Origin: Clostridia bacterium | GTDB lineage: Bacteria; Bacillota; Clostridia; UMGS1810 | Direction: 5' to 3' | NCBI GenBank assembly: GCA_017481205.1 | Contig: JAFUPN010000023.1 | Location: forward strand, 52,486 to 116,485 | Length of the DNA: 64,000 bases | In this document: positions 25,665-34,729 of the stretch, piece after piece | Layout: each line of letters starts with the position of its first letter | How positions within the stretch are numbered: position 1 is the stretch's first letter | Notes under the pieces: model-generated | Database searches by the model: none | Told to the model about the DNA's origin: nothing | Seen by the model: the letters and a program-made list of their open reading frames with translations, nothing else | Made by a program: the position numbers and the translations under genes

Positions 25665-27445
25665 AAGCTAAGTCCCAGCTCCTTTGCAAGTTCTTCGTAA
25701 GTATCCGGATACATCATGCGCAAAAAACGTGTAAGAAATACACCGGTATAATTTATATCAGAGATTTCAACTTCTTCTCTGTTCCCTTCGTAAGATATAT
25801 CTGCGTGATCTACAACAGTTTTGGATTCATCGGTATATACTAACGTAAAATTCAAGTTTATATCATCTATGAATTTATAATCATAAGTATAACCATCAAA
25901 ATTGTAAATCGGTTTAAAACCCATATATATGCTGTAATCATTGGTCAGTTTAGAAGCCTCATTGATTTCATTTTGCGGTCTGCGTACTTCGTGGGTTACT
26001 TCGGCAAACCATCTTTCACCCTTATCACCTTGTGCACGAAGTAAAGACATGGCAGGATATGTTTTTCCGTTAATAATCAAGTGGATGCCGTAAAAAGTAA
26101 CATTTGTCATTCCATCTGATGACACACCAAATTCAGGCATATCTACAACAAAATTCGCAGTGGAATTCACTTCGTAATCATAACGTTTACCGGAATGAAC
26201 ACCCTTAAGAAAAGTTACACTACGAATATTACCATCCTCATCACGATATTGACTATAAAGCTCGATAGTTTTTTCTTTATCTGCCCATTTATCATCTTCT
26301 GCTGATGAAGTTTCTGTTTGGGTATCGTCAGTTTTTTCCTCTTTTGCATCATTTTGTTTTTCTTCTTTAGTTTCTTCCTTTATTTCTTCTTTAACTTGAT
26401 TTTCAAAATCATCACTTTCTACAGCATCTTTAGCAAATATAATGTTTAGATCTCCGTAATTTTTCAAAACACCATTTTCCACAAAATCTCCCTTATTTAT
26501 TTCAGCTTTATATCCACTGTTTAAAGCAACCGTAATTCTATTTATTGAACCGTTTGCATCCATGTTCAGTTTAACGGTTTGCCTTGCAGAATCAGAATTT
26601 TTTGTGTTCAAATAAAATTTATTATCATAAATATCTTTATGTATGATATAATTAAATGTCATCAGATTTTCATCATCAATATTTTTTGAAATATAGAGAT
26701 AGTCATCGTCATTTTTTTCCTGATTTACCCAATCCGAATAAAAAGCATAATGGATTTTTCCATCATTCACAGTCTTATATGATAAAATTCCAAATTCAAA
26801 ATCAATAATTATTCCCGCTTCTACCGGTATCAAGTGCGTATTCTCTGCAAATGCCATATAAACTTTTTTTATCTCTGTAACCTCGGTTTGATATGGTTCT
26901 CTTTCCATTTTTTCTTCAAGCGCCTTTTGTTCCCTGTCCTGTGTAACTTTTTCATCAATATGTTTTACCAAAGAACAAATTTCTTCAATGATGCCTTGTG
27001 TATTGCAGTATATAAATGCATAATGTGTTTTGTTATTTGCCCTATTCCACACATCCATACACATACCATCTTTAGTAAAAATTATATGTATAATGTCCGA
27101 CTTTTCTTTTTTCCAATTTTCTTCTGTAAAGTCGAGCATCATAATCATATCACCTTCAGAATAATCCGGATTACTTTCAGGCAAAAATTCTATAGTATTT
27201 ATTACATCCAAGATTTCTGCAGTTATTTTTTTAATTTCTGCTTTATCCACTTGAATTTCATCAGTATTCCATAAACTAGTGTTTGTACCATCATAATAGC
27301 CGTATGTATAAAAAGAATAATTCGTAAAATCAGGCTTTTCGTCCAAATCCCAATTATAATTTGCTGCCAAGGGCTGTGGAACAAATAATACAAAGAACAA
27401 TGTCATAACAATCAGAAACGATAATAACATCAATACTTTTTTCAT
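25661..27445 (-). CDS. Exported protein of unknown function, acidic linker
   Basis: 594 residues. A signal peptide or N-terminal anchor (KKVLMLLSFLIVMTLFFVLF) is followed by an alpha/beta-looking segment to about 170. A beta-rich part runs to about 330, then a Glu/Lys/Asp-rich linker (about 340-385) and a C-terminal beta-rich part. I recognise no named family. The start at 27445 has GGAGG 8 bases upstream. It is coupled by a 4-base stop/start overlap to a bare SLH protein, suggesting the two act together at the wall. Confidence 0.8.
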   Translation of the reverse strand: MKKVLMLLSFLIVMTLFFVLFVPQPLAANYNWDLDEKPDFTNYSFYTYGYYDGTNTSLWNTDEIQVDKAEIKKITAEILDVINTIEFLPESNPDYSEGDMIMMLDFTEENWKKEKSDIIHIIFTKDGMCMDVWNRANNKTHYAFIYCNTQGIIEEICSLVKHIDEKVTQDREQKALEEKMEREPYQTEVTEIKKVYMAFAENTHLIPVEAGIIIDFEFGILSYKTVNDGKIHYAFYSDWVNQEKNDDDYLYISKNIDDENLMTFNYIIHKDIYDNKFYLNTKNSDSARQTVKLNMDANGSINRITVALNSGYKAEINKGDFVENGVLKNYGDLNIIFAKDAVESDDFENQVKEEIKEETKEEKQNDAKEEKTDDTQTETSSAEDDKWADKEKTIELYSQYRDEDGNIRSVTFLKGVHSGKRYDYEVNSTANFVVDMPEFGVSSDGMTNVTFYGIHLIINGKTYPAMSLLRAQGDKGERWFAEVTHEVRRPQNEINEASKLTNDYSIYMGFKPIYNFDGYTYDYKFIDDINLNFTLVYTDESKTVVDHADISYEGNREEVEISDINYTGVFLTRFLRMMYPDTYEELAKELGLSL

Positions 27446-27514
27446 GACTTTTACCTCCATAATTTTTTTGAAATTCGGAAACTGTTACCTTTCTTTAATA
27501 AGATATAAAAAGCA

Positions 27515-29524
27515 TTATTCAATTTCCTCTGTCTCTTTAGGTTCAAAGCGTTCTGCTTCTCTTGAAGTTATAACAGATTTATCTGCAAGAGAACGTGCAA
27601 GAATCTTTCCGTCACTTTTTTTACCGGACATACAGCTATATACAAGGGTCACCATATCGCCGCGGTTAAAGTCTTCGCTTTTAAGCTCCTCAACAAACTC
27701 TTCTTTAAGAATATTTAGTGTAACACTGTTTTTCAATGCATTTTCAGGCTCTGTTTCAGTATATCCCATAAGTCTGAGCACAAGAGCAGCAAATTCCTCG
27801 GCTGTCACCTCAGCTTCTGGCGAGAATGTATTTTCGCCGGTTCCTTTGGTGATTCCGTTTTCATAGCAATACATAACATAAGGATACGACCATCTGTCAA
27901 CAGTAACATCCTCAAAATCGCCATCAAAGCTCATAGATTTCACATTCGCTTCTTCTCCGAGAATACGTACAAGCATAACAGCACTTTCTTCACGGGTAAA
28001 GCTTTTGTCAAGCTCATAGCCTTTAGATGTTCCCTTAAAAAGTCCCAAACTATTTAAAACGTCTGCATTCGTTTTTTCCTTTTTTGCTTTTTGTTCAGGT
28101 GTCATTTCTGTGACAGTAATATTTCCCTCTTTCTCCTCATCCTCCGGAAAATAATCTTCCTTCTTTGTAGTCAACACTGTATCGATTTTCTGTACATACA
28201 AATCATCTTCATATGCTGTGTGTTCAACATTAAATGTAGGAATAGTTATACTGTTATTAAGAGTTTTGAATTTATATTCTATATCCATTGTTTTCTTGCT
28301 GAAATTTGCATTTTTCAATGCAAGCTCCTGATACCTGGTTGTCAATGATGTATATGTATAAATTAATTGGTTATTTTCAAGGATAGCGTGGTTATCAAAA
28401 GAAATATTATCAGTTTTGTAAGGCGCCCATCCTGTTTCCCATTTATACAGTTGTATTGAGTCCTTGTTTCCCTCTATAGTAAGTATAAAATAAGTTGAGC
28501 CCGCAAACAGACGAACAAGATTACATTTTGCAACAGTACCAACCTCTGCAGCATCACAGAAAACAGTGTCAAAATGCTCTTCCGTCACTTTCACATCAAA
28601 GTCGAGTTCTTCCATGAGTTTTAGAGTTTCACCATCAATGGTCAGGTTGTCAAAATCAAAATTTCTGCGAAATATATCGTTTATGGATTTTTCTTTTATT
28701 CCAAAAGCAAAATTCAGTTTGTTTTCAACCAAATCAATTAAATAATCTATAATCTTTTCCGGATTATCTGTAATTCTTTCTACGCCTCTGATTGATATCT
28801 CATTGTCGCGAATTATTAAAGGTAAAGTATTTCTAATTGACTGATCTCGATAAAATCTTAATGATACATTTATAAATTTAGGCTTATCTCTTACCAGCTT
28901 AACAATAGATGGGTCTGGATTTTCATCTGTGTTATCCAAAATAAAATCATAAAACTTTATCATTTCATCAGCAATAATCTTCTTTTCCTGACTTGAAATA
29001 TTCAGAGGATTATCTTTTTGTGTTTCTGAAATGTATATTTTTCTGGTATTAATATTTAAATCATAGCTTATTTCACAGTCATCAGAAAAAAATGATTCGA
29101 TATATTCATAAACACCGTTTATTTTGGAGGAGGTGTCAGGTACAGTTTCTGTTTCTGTATTTTCTTCAGAAACAGGACTTTTCTCATCAACTTTGTTATT
29201 TTCGATATTTATGTTGCTTTCGCTATCATCATTTATATTTTCTTCGGGCTGATTTTTGTTTTCATCAATATTTTCATTATCTGTAATTTCATTGCCGTCG
29301 GTTATTTCTTTATTTTCAAGATTATGATTTTCTTGATTATCTGTTTCGATTTCGGGAATATTTTCCGTTTCTTCGACGGTATCAATTGTCTCAGAAACAA
29401 TATTTTCCGCTTCTTCGACAGTTATTACATCAGTGTTGATTCCGCTTTCTTCTGCCGAAGCAGTGAAGGCTGTCAACATAAGAACAAATGCAGTAAATAA
29501 TGCCATTAATCTTTTTGTTTTCAT
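27515..29524 (-). CDS. Exported SLH-domain protein with acidic N-terminal region
   Basis: 669 residues. Signal peptide about 1-24 (KRLMALFTAFVLMLTAFTASA). Residues about 25-135 are a low-complexity Glu/Asn/Asp/Thr tract, probably a spacer through the wall. A middle region (about 140-480) has no recognised family. SLH repeats occupy about 500-669 (VLNSLGLFKGTSKGYELDKS, FTREESAVMLVRILGE, SYPYVMYCYENGITKGTG, TFSPEAEVTAEEFAALVLRL). AAAGGA precedes the ATG. Confidence 0.85.
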   Translation of the reverse strand: MKTKRLMALFTAFVLMLTAFTASAEESGINTDVITVEEAENIVSETIDTVEETENIPEIETDNQENHNLENKEITDGNEITDNENIDENKNQPEENINDDSESNINIENNKVDEKSPVSEENTETETVPDTSSKINGVYEYIESFFSDDCEISYDLNINTRKIYISETQKDNPLNISSQEKKIIADEMIKFYDFILDNTDENPDPSIVKLVRDKPKFINVSLRFYRDQSIRNTLPLIIRDNEISIRGVERITDNPEKIIDYLIDLVENKLNFAFGIKEKSINDIFRRNFDFDNLTIDGETLKLMEELDFDVKVTEEHFDTVFCDAAEVGTVAKCNLVRLFAGSTYFILTIEGNKDSIQLYKWETGWAPYKTDNISFDNHAILENNQLIYTYTSLTTRYQELALKNANFSKKTMDIEYKFKTLNNSITIPTFNVEHTAYEDDLYVQKIDTVLTTKKEDYFPEDEEKEGNITVTEMTPEQKAKKEKTNADVLNSLGLFKGTSKGYELDKSFTREESAVMLVRILGEEANVKSMSFDGDFEDVTVDRWSYPYVMYCYENGITKGTGENTFSPEAEVTAEEFAALVLRLMGYTETEPENALKNSVTLNILKEEFVEELKSEDFNRGDMVTLVYSCMSGKKSDGKILARSLADKSVITSREAERFEPKETEEIE

Positions 29525-29579
29525 AATTGATTCGTCCTTTCATTATTAAATTTATTGGGAAATATTTCCTTGCAAAAAT

Positions 29580-29609
29580 ATTATAAATCATTTTTTCAAT
29601 CATTATCAA
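29580..29609 (-). promoter_or_regulatory. Promoter of the 669-residue SLH protein gene
   Basis: Minus strand: TTGATA (29604-29609), 18 bases, TATAAT (29580-29585). The rest of the 254-base gap 29525-29778 is AT-rich without recognised elements. Confidence 0.5.
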
Positions 29610-29778
29610 CAGAATTAATAAAACTGTTTTGATATTGTATTTAGATTGTAATAGTGTTTTAATTTTTGTAATTCAATCTTAAACATAGTAATCATAATGT
29701 AATATTGGTTATACAATCCGTGGTAACAAACTGTACCCCGAATTGTATAAAAGTATTATATATATTTATATAACACAG

Positions 29779-32652
29779 TTAATTAGATACCACTTCTATA
29801 ATTGAACCGGAGAATTTTATATTACTATTTGAAGCCACATATCCTCCATCAAAAATTACCGAGGTATCAACCCACTTAAGCAAATTGTTTGAAGTTTCAA
29901 GGCAGTCAAATACTTTCAACTGATTATTCGTTTTATTCACACCACAAATAACAAGATATTTCATTTTAGTTACATCTGTAGGTGCAGTTGAGTCGGCAAG
30001 CTGCATAATCACAATTCTATTATTGGAAATCATGGTGTATAATTCATCTTCTGTTACAACATTTGCATTTGTAACACGGTTGAAATCAGTGCTTGAAGTG
30101 GCTGTTCCGCCCGTGTAAAACCAACATGTTGCCTGATATGTCTTAAACAATGTTCCTCTTGTAGGCATATCCGGATCAATTCCCAAATAAACTGCTGCAT
30201 CATCCAATGATAGTGTACATAGAGGGCTACCTTCCTTTGCGAGTTTAAAATTTGCTAATAGCTTAGCACAGTGAAGCCAATCGTACTCAGATATTGGTTC
30301 TTGTGCGGTGTCTATATCAACTTCAACTACATCTATAGGCTCGGAAACAACCAAGATGACTGTACCACCGCTTGCAGCAACATCATTATATTTAGGAACA
30401 ATAGTATATTCTCCTGCTGGCAATGAGCTTATAGTATCTGATGTAAGTTCAGTATTGTTATAATACAATTTCACATTTTCAATGGCAACACTGTCTTCAA
30501 TTTCATTGTCATTAATTTTACAAGTCATTTTATTCATCACAGCAAACAACACATCGTCAACGGTTATCGTATTGCCTATAGTGTGTGAAATCTCCAAGTT
30601 ATCTGAAAGTATTGCAGAATAATTATATGTTACTTCAAGGTCTACTCTGAATGAATAAGTTTTATATGAATCATAGCTTGTACTGTCAGGTCGTTCCACA
30701 ACAATATAATAATCATGATACGGTTTTAAACCATTATAAGTAATTACCATATCATAATCTTCCTCTAATATGGCAGGTGACAGCTCATCACCAATGAATT
30801 CCCATGATGGTGGAATCTCATCATATGTTATTATGTCATCCATATCATAAAGACGGGGAATATATTCATAATCGGGGAAATTGTCGCAATTTACAGTTAT
30901 TGTAATATTTCCACCACCTGCGTCTGTAGTAAATCTAAAGCCATCAGAATCGCCCCTGCAGAGAGTAAAATTATCCACAAAAGGAAAAGAAGTAATAACA
31001 GTTGCATATTGCGGTGAAGCGTCACCATAGGTTGGGTGGGCTGCAATATCATAGGCATCTTTTCTGCGAGCATCATACACATCAAGGTCATATGGGAAAG
31101 ATTCCCAAGTATAATATCCTTCTAATGTACTACCTACTTTAGGAAGCTCAACATTAGATATTTCTATGTAATGTGTACCACTTGAAAAATTGATTTGTTC
31201 TTCTGCACCGGCATATGCAGGCACGTTAATTGTACTAACTACCCAAGTGTCATCAAAATAACCTGTATCATCTATAACATTATATATAGTAGCTTTGATT
31301 TTTTTGAGATTGTTAATAATTATATAGCCATTACCGGATGTCATTTCATAACCGAAAATATCTATATCACCGGCATAATCCAATGCACAATTTGTATTTG
31401 TAACATTTGAATAAATTCCGGCATCACAGTTTTCTTGCACCTCATATATGTTATTGGTATGATCATCAGGATACAAATCATCACGGGGAACTATTCTGAA
31501 CGCAGCTGCACTAACATCACTTGATTCATTTTCAACTTCAAAATACCATACAGGATGGAAATCATCTGTTACGGTTACACCTCTTGTAGTTCTTGCGTTT
31601 TCACCGGTTCCTCCGCTACGAACAATGCTTGTATTATAACTACCGCTGGAAGTCAAAGAATATACAGTCATCATTGTATCTGAGTTGCCTATAGTTTCGA
31701 TTATGTAATAGCCTGTTGCAGGCGGTACAAATCGAATAAGATAAGTATCTGTATCAATGTCAGGCATTTCCATAGTTCTGTAATATTCATAAGAATATGC
31801 TGTTGAAAAATCAGGAAGTGAAGCGGCAGTTGAAATACCATAATCCGAAATCGCTTCCGGCTGAGGATAATCCTTGGTAAAAGTAAATCCCCTGGTAAAC
31901 ACTCCCTCATATTCACCGCCGTCATAGGTAGAAATAAATCCTACATATGTTTGTTCATTGCCTTCTGTAGATGCCCTTACCTGCATTTCATAATAACAAT
32001 CTCTGTCAAGGGTGCTGTAAAATGTATTGAGCTCATCTCCTGTCAAAGTATCTATATATGAGCTTAATTTGCAGCTATCAGTACATGATTCCTCCTCTTC
32101 ATGATTACAAACCGGATTGTCTCCAACCTTCTTGATTTTTACATTATTAAATGTCTCACCGCTGTTGTTAGAAATACAATAATTTCCAAGAGTCATATCA
32201 ACAGGAAAATTAGCAGCAACATGCTTTGTAGTTATATAACCGATATATTCGCTAACTGTTCCACCGATATTTTCATTTATAACAAGTGAATACTGTTTAT
32301 TATTGGGGACATCCGTCATCACTACTGAAGTGTCTTCAGCTGTTATCATTTCACTAACAACAATATCATCTGTAGATAAATCCGTCATCGTAAACTGTAC
32401 ATTATCTTCATCTGACAGAATCTTAAGATAACTAAAATGCAAGTCCAATCTCATATCCTGACCAATGTTCTTATCAATTTGCATTGGAAAATCTTCATAC
32501 AAATTTATAGTTGTTTCATCAATCATATCAGTATTCCATGAATCCGAACTTTCAGTATTACTTTCGGTTTGTGCAAAAGCTACTGTTGAACCCAATATGC
32601 ATGCAGCCATTGCCAAAGATATAAACTTCTTAAAAACATTTTTCTTTTTCAT
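29779..32652 (-). CDS. Large exported protein with PPC-like domain and degenerate C39-like end
   Basis: 957 residues. Signal peptide about 1-27 (ISLAMAACILGSTVAFA). An N-terminal beta-rich region contains a CNHEEEESCTDSC cysteine cluster. Around 300-400 the pattern DTYLIRFVPPATGYYIIETI...SDTMMTVYSL resembles the bacterial pre-peptidase C-terminal (PPC) domain. The last 140 residues look like a papain/C39-type fold (WLHCAKLLANF, then IVIMQLADS and MKYLVICGVN...FDCLE), but Tyr replaces the expected His before LVICG. I infer a non-catalytic or altered relative. It has no SLH domain of its own. AAAGGAG lies 10 bases upstream. Confidence 0.75.
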   Translation of the reverse strand: MKKKNVFKKFISLAMAACILGSTVAFAQTESNTESSDSWNTDMIDETTINLYEDFPMQIDKNIGQDMRLDLHFSYLKILSDEDNVQFTMTDLSTDDIVVSEMITAEDTSVVMTDVPNNKQYSLVINENIGGTVSEYIGYITTKHVAANFPVDMTLGNYCISNNSGETFNNVKIKKVGDNPVCNHEEEESCTDSCKLSSYIDTLTGDELNTFYSTLDRDCYYEMQVRASTEGNEQTYVGFISTYDGGEYEGVFTRGFTFTKDYPQPEAISDYGISTAASLPDFSTAYSYEYYRTMEMPDIDTDTYLIRFVPPATGYYIIETIGNSDTMMTVYSLTSSGSYNTSIVRSGGTGENARTTRGVTVTDDFHPVWYFEVENESSDVSAAAFRIVPRDDLYPDDHTNNIYEVQENCDAGIYSNVTNTNCALDYAGDIDIFGYEMTSGNGYIIINNLKKIKATIYNVIDDTGYFDDTWVVSTINVPAYAGAEEQINFSSGTHYIEISNVELPKVGSTLEGYYTWESFPYDLDVYDARRKDAYDIAAHPTYGDASPQYATVITSFPFVDNFTLCRGDSDGFRFTTDAGGGNITITVNCDNFPDYEYIPRLYDMDDIITYDEIPPSWEFIGDELSPAILEEDYDMVITYNGLKPYHDYYIVVERPDSTSYDSYKTYSFRVDLEVTYNYSAILSDNLEISHTIGNTITVDDVLFAVMNKMTCKINDNEIEDSVAIENVKLYYNNTELTSDTISSLPAGEYTIVPKYNDVAASGGTVILVVSEPIDVVEVDIDTAQEPISEYDWLHCAKLLANFKLAKEGSPLCTLSLDDAAVYLGIDPDMPTRGTLFKTYQATCWFYTGGTATSSTDFNRVTNANVVTEDELYTMISNNRIVIMQLADSTAPTDVTKMKYLVICGVNKTNNQLKVFDCLETSNNLLKWVDTSVIFDGGYVASNSNIKFSGSIIEVVSN

Positions 32653-32778
32653 TACGGTATTTCTCCTTTCAAAAATATAATCTGTTGTTTTTAATTTTTA
32701 CCAATTATTACGTATTGAAAAAATCATATCAGCCCAATGGAATCACCCCCATTTTCATATAAACATCAGCAAATACAA

Positions 32779-33213
32779 TTAATTGTATATTACCTCATTA
32801 CTGTAGCCGACAACCGATTCGATAAGATTGTCTGAGGAATCATATGTAGCATACGTAACTCTGAGGATGTAAGAGCTTCCCTTGGTCGGCTTATATGTCT
32901 CATCAACTGTAGCACCAAGTTTTTCTTTTGCAGACCAGGTTTTAACCGTAGATCCATTTTCTTTTAATTCTACCTTTACACTCGCCACATAAGGTGTACG
33001 TACAGTTGTTTGAGCATAACAACACAAAACATTTGATGAGTTTAATTTCAGTTCACTATCATATGATGTTATACCGACAAATCTCGGCATAATAACTCCG
33101 GTGCCTGCGGAATTTACGGAGATATCACCTCCTTCAGCATGTACACAGGGTACACCCATAAGAATTGTTGCAGCTGAGAACACAGCTACTGCTTTTTTTA
33201 CATTTGTTTTCAT
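32779..33213 (-). CDS. Small exported protein of unknown function
   Basis: 144 residues with a signal peptide (about 1-26, KKAVAVFSAATILMGVPCVHA). The mature part is one compact beta-rich domain (VASVKVELKENGSTVKTWSA, SSYILRVTYATYDSS), resembling small exported proteins seen in clostridial genomes. I cannot name the family with confidence. AAGGAGG lies 8 bases upstream but is buried in a long hairpin (33218-33272). It directly follows the sigma/anti-sigma pair and may be their first target. Confidence 0.75.
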   Translation of the reverse strand: MKTNVKKAVAVFSAATILMGVPCVHAEGGDISVNSAGTGVIMPRFVGITSYDSELKLNSSNVLCCYAQTTVRTPYVASVKVELKENGSTVKTWSAKEKLGATVDETYKPTKGSSYILRVTYATYDSSDNLIESVVGYSNEVIYN

Positions 33214-33217
33214 AATA

Positions 33218-33272
33218 AAAAACCTCCTTAAAATTTGTTCTCGTATATAAGAACAAATTTAAGAAGGTTTTT
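33218..33272 (-). promoter_or_regulatory. Hairpin that buries the ribosome binding site (attenuator candidate)
   Basis: Arms 33218-33241 and 33250-33272 pair over about 23 bp with one G-U and one bulge, around an 8-base loop. The 3' arm (minus strand) contains AAGGAGG and runs into TTTTTT just before the ATG. It could end the anti-sigma transcript, block translation of the next gene, or both. No sigma-A promoter is seen between 33273 and 33302. Confidence 0.7.
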
Positions 33273-33302
33273 GGGACAAGATTTTTAAACTTTTTTGTAT
33301 TT

Positions 33303-34001
33303 TTACTTATATTCTACGTTTTTAACAATTTTTTCAAGCTCTTTATGTGAAATATTACCATTGGTTACATAAGCAAAATTGTCATCATACCACATAATCA
33401 AATTATCTCTGTCATTGGTTACTCGTATGGCTTTATTTCCGTTGATGATTATTTCTTCAACTACAGAATCCTCTGTATCCAAACCGATATTGCTATCCAA
33501 ACCATGCGTAACTATAGTAAAATAGTTATTGGCATCATCTTCAAAATGCAATCTTATATTAACATTATCCGAAAAATCCTTTTCTAAATGAAAGCCCGAA
33601 GGAACATAATTGAGTATCAAGCCATCCTCAGAAAAATATTTGCCGCCCTTATCATCAAAATGAAATTCCGTACCGGGAGCAGAGGGGTCATAGATATAAT
33701 TAAGCACTCTTGTGCGCCATGCATCAACGCTGAAAACAGTCACAGCCGAAACCGTAACAAAAGCAAGAAGTATACATGCCGCATATTTTGAGGCTTTGGC
33801 AAGCTTTTTTAACATTTCACGGCGCTTATACTGTGCAAACAGCTTCGACATCTTCTGCTTATGCTCAGGAGAAAAGTCGACTTTATCTGCAGGTACAGGA
33901 ATTTTTGCAGCTTCTTCTCTGCAAGCTTCAAATGCAGCTGCAGACAGCATTTCTTCAAATGCATTATCAAGGATTTTGTCAATATTATTTGCGTTTTTCA
34001 T
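33303..34001 (-). CDS. Membrane anti-sigma factor-like protein, DUF4367 domain
   Basis: 232 residues. A cytoplasmic N-terminal part (about 1-70) rich in charged helices is followed by a single membrane helix (ASKYAACILLAFVTVSAVTV, about 70-92). The extracytoplasmic domain has the DUF4367 look (LILNYVPSGFHLEKDF, YFTIVTHGLDS, VEEIIINGNKAIRV, LIMWYDDNFAYVTNGNIS). DUF4367 proteins are commonly coded right after ECF sigma genes and are thought to hold them at the membrane. It overlaps the sigma gene by 17 bases. Confidence 0.82.
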   Translation of the reverse strand: MKNANNIDKILDNAFEEMLSAAAFEACREEAAKIPVPADKVDFSPEHKQKMSKLFAQYKRREMLKKLAKASKYAACILLAFVTVSAVTVFSVDAWRTRVLNYIYDPSAPGTEFHFDDKGGKYFSEDGLILNYVPSGFHLEKDFSDNVNIRLHFEDDANNYFTIVTHGLDSNIGLDTEDSVVEEIIINGNKAIRVTNDRDNLIMWYDDNFAYVTNGNISHKELEKIVKNVEYK

Positions 34002-34536
34002 CTTCCTGCTCCTTTCTCAATTGATTTGCGACCATCTTTTTAGCTCGATTTGCCCGTTTTCGCACAGTATCAACCTTGATGTCAAGAATACGCGCTATTT
34101 CTTCATATTTCAAGCCATACACAATATTCAAATACAACACATCTTTGTATATATCATCAAGTTTAAAAATAATACCCTTTATATGCTGCACAGACTCACG
34201 ACCTATGTATATATCGGCAGGATTGTTATTGCCGGGATCATCTTCTGTTATATCAGCCGAATACTTATATTCATTATACTTTTTTCGCTTGTTATAGATA
34301 TTAATAGCTGTATGCTTGCTGACAGTAACAAAAAAATTACGCCGCAAATCCCGGTCTTCCGGTATTCTGTCCAAAAAATCAATAATACGCAAAAACGACT
34401 CATGAACAGCATCCTCGGCATATTGCTTGTCACCAAGCACGTCATATGCCACAGTGTACATGACAACACTGTATTCATGATACATTGCATCTAATTTTGA
34501 TTGTTTTACTATGTCGGTAACCGCAAAAAACAACAT
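33985..34536 (-). CDS. ECF-type RNA polymerase sigma factor
   Basis: 183 residues. Region 2 (about 20-90, YSVVMYTVAYDVLGDKQYAE then DAVHESFLRIIDFLDRI) and region 4 (about 125-175, LDDIYKDVLYLNIVYGLKYE and EEIARILDIKVDTVRKRANR) are present; regions 1 and 3 are absent, as in ECF factors. The ATG at 34536 has AAAGGAG 9 bases upstream; an open frame extends to 34635 without a binding site. It probably drives the exported and SLH genes that follow on the same strand. Confidence 0.9.
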   Translation of the reverse strand: MLFFAVTDIVKQSKLDAMYHEYSVVMYTVAYDVLGDKQYAEDAVHESFLRIIDFLDRIPEDRDLRRNFFVTVSKHTAINIYNKRKKYNEYKYSADITEDDPGNNNPADIYIGRESVQHIKGIIFKLDDIYKDVLYLNIVYGLKYEEIARILDIKVDTVRKRANRAKKMVANQLRKEQEDEKRK

Positions 34537-34649
34537 GCTGAAAGTCTCCTTTGTTGCAGAATAGGGAAAATGATGTATAAATGATTTGACGGCTTTGCCG
34601 TTGTATATCAACTGCGCCGTGAATTCATGCAGCAAGGCATTATAATATT

Positions 34650-34677
34650 ATTATAACACAATGGATTGAAAAGTCAA
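34650..34677 (-). promoter_or_regulatory. Promoter of the sigma/anti-sigma operon
   Basis: Minus strand: TTGACT (34672-34677), 16 bases, TATAAT (34650-34655). The leader would be about 105 nt. Confidence 0.65.
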
Positions 34678-34684
34678 ACTCAAG

Positions 34685-34722
34685 TTTGGCGGGCAGTCTT
34701 GTCAGACCACGTACCCGCCAAA
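34685..34722 (-). terminator. Terminator of nudC
   Basis: TTTGGCGGG pairs with CCCGCCAAA (34714-34722) around 20 bases. It lies just after the nudC stop and just ahead of the sigma operon promoter. Confidence 0.7.
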
Positions 34723-34729
34723 TTAAATT

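Noticed and set aside
34537..34635. Longer sigma factor starting at 34635
   Set aside because: No ribosome binding site and it would begin within a few bases of the expected transcript start; AAAGGAG marks the ATG at 34536.
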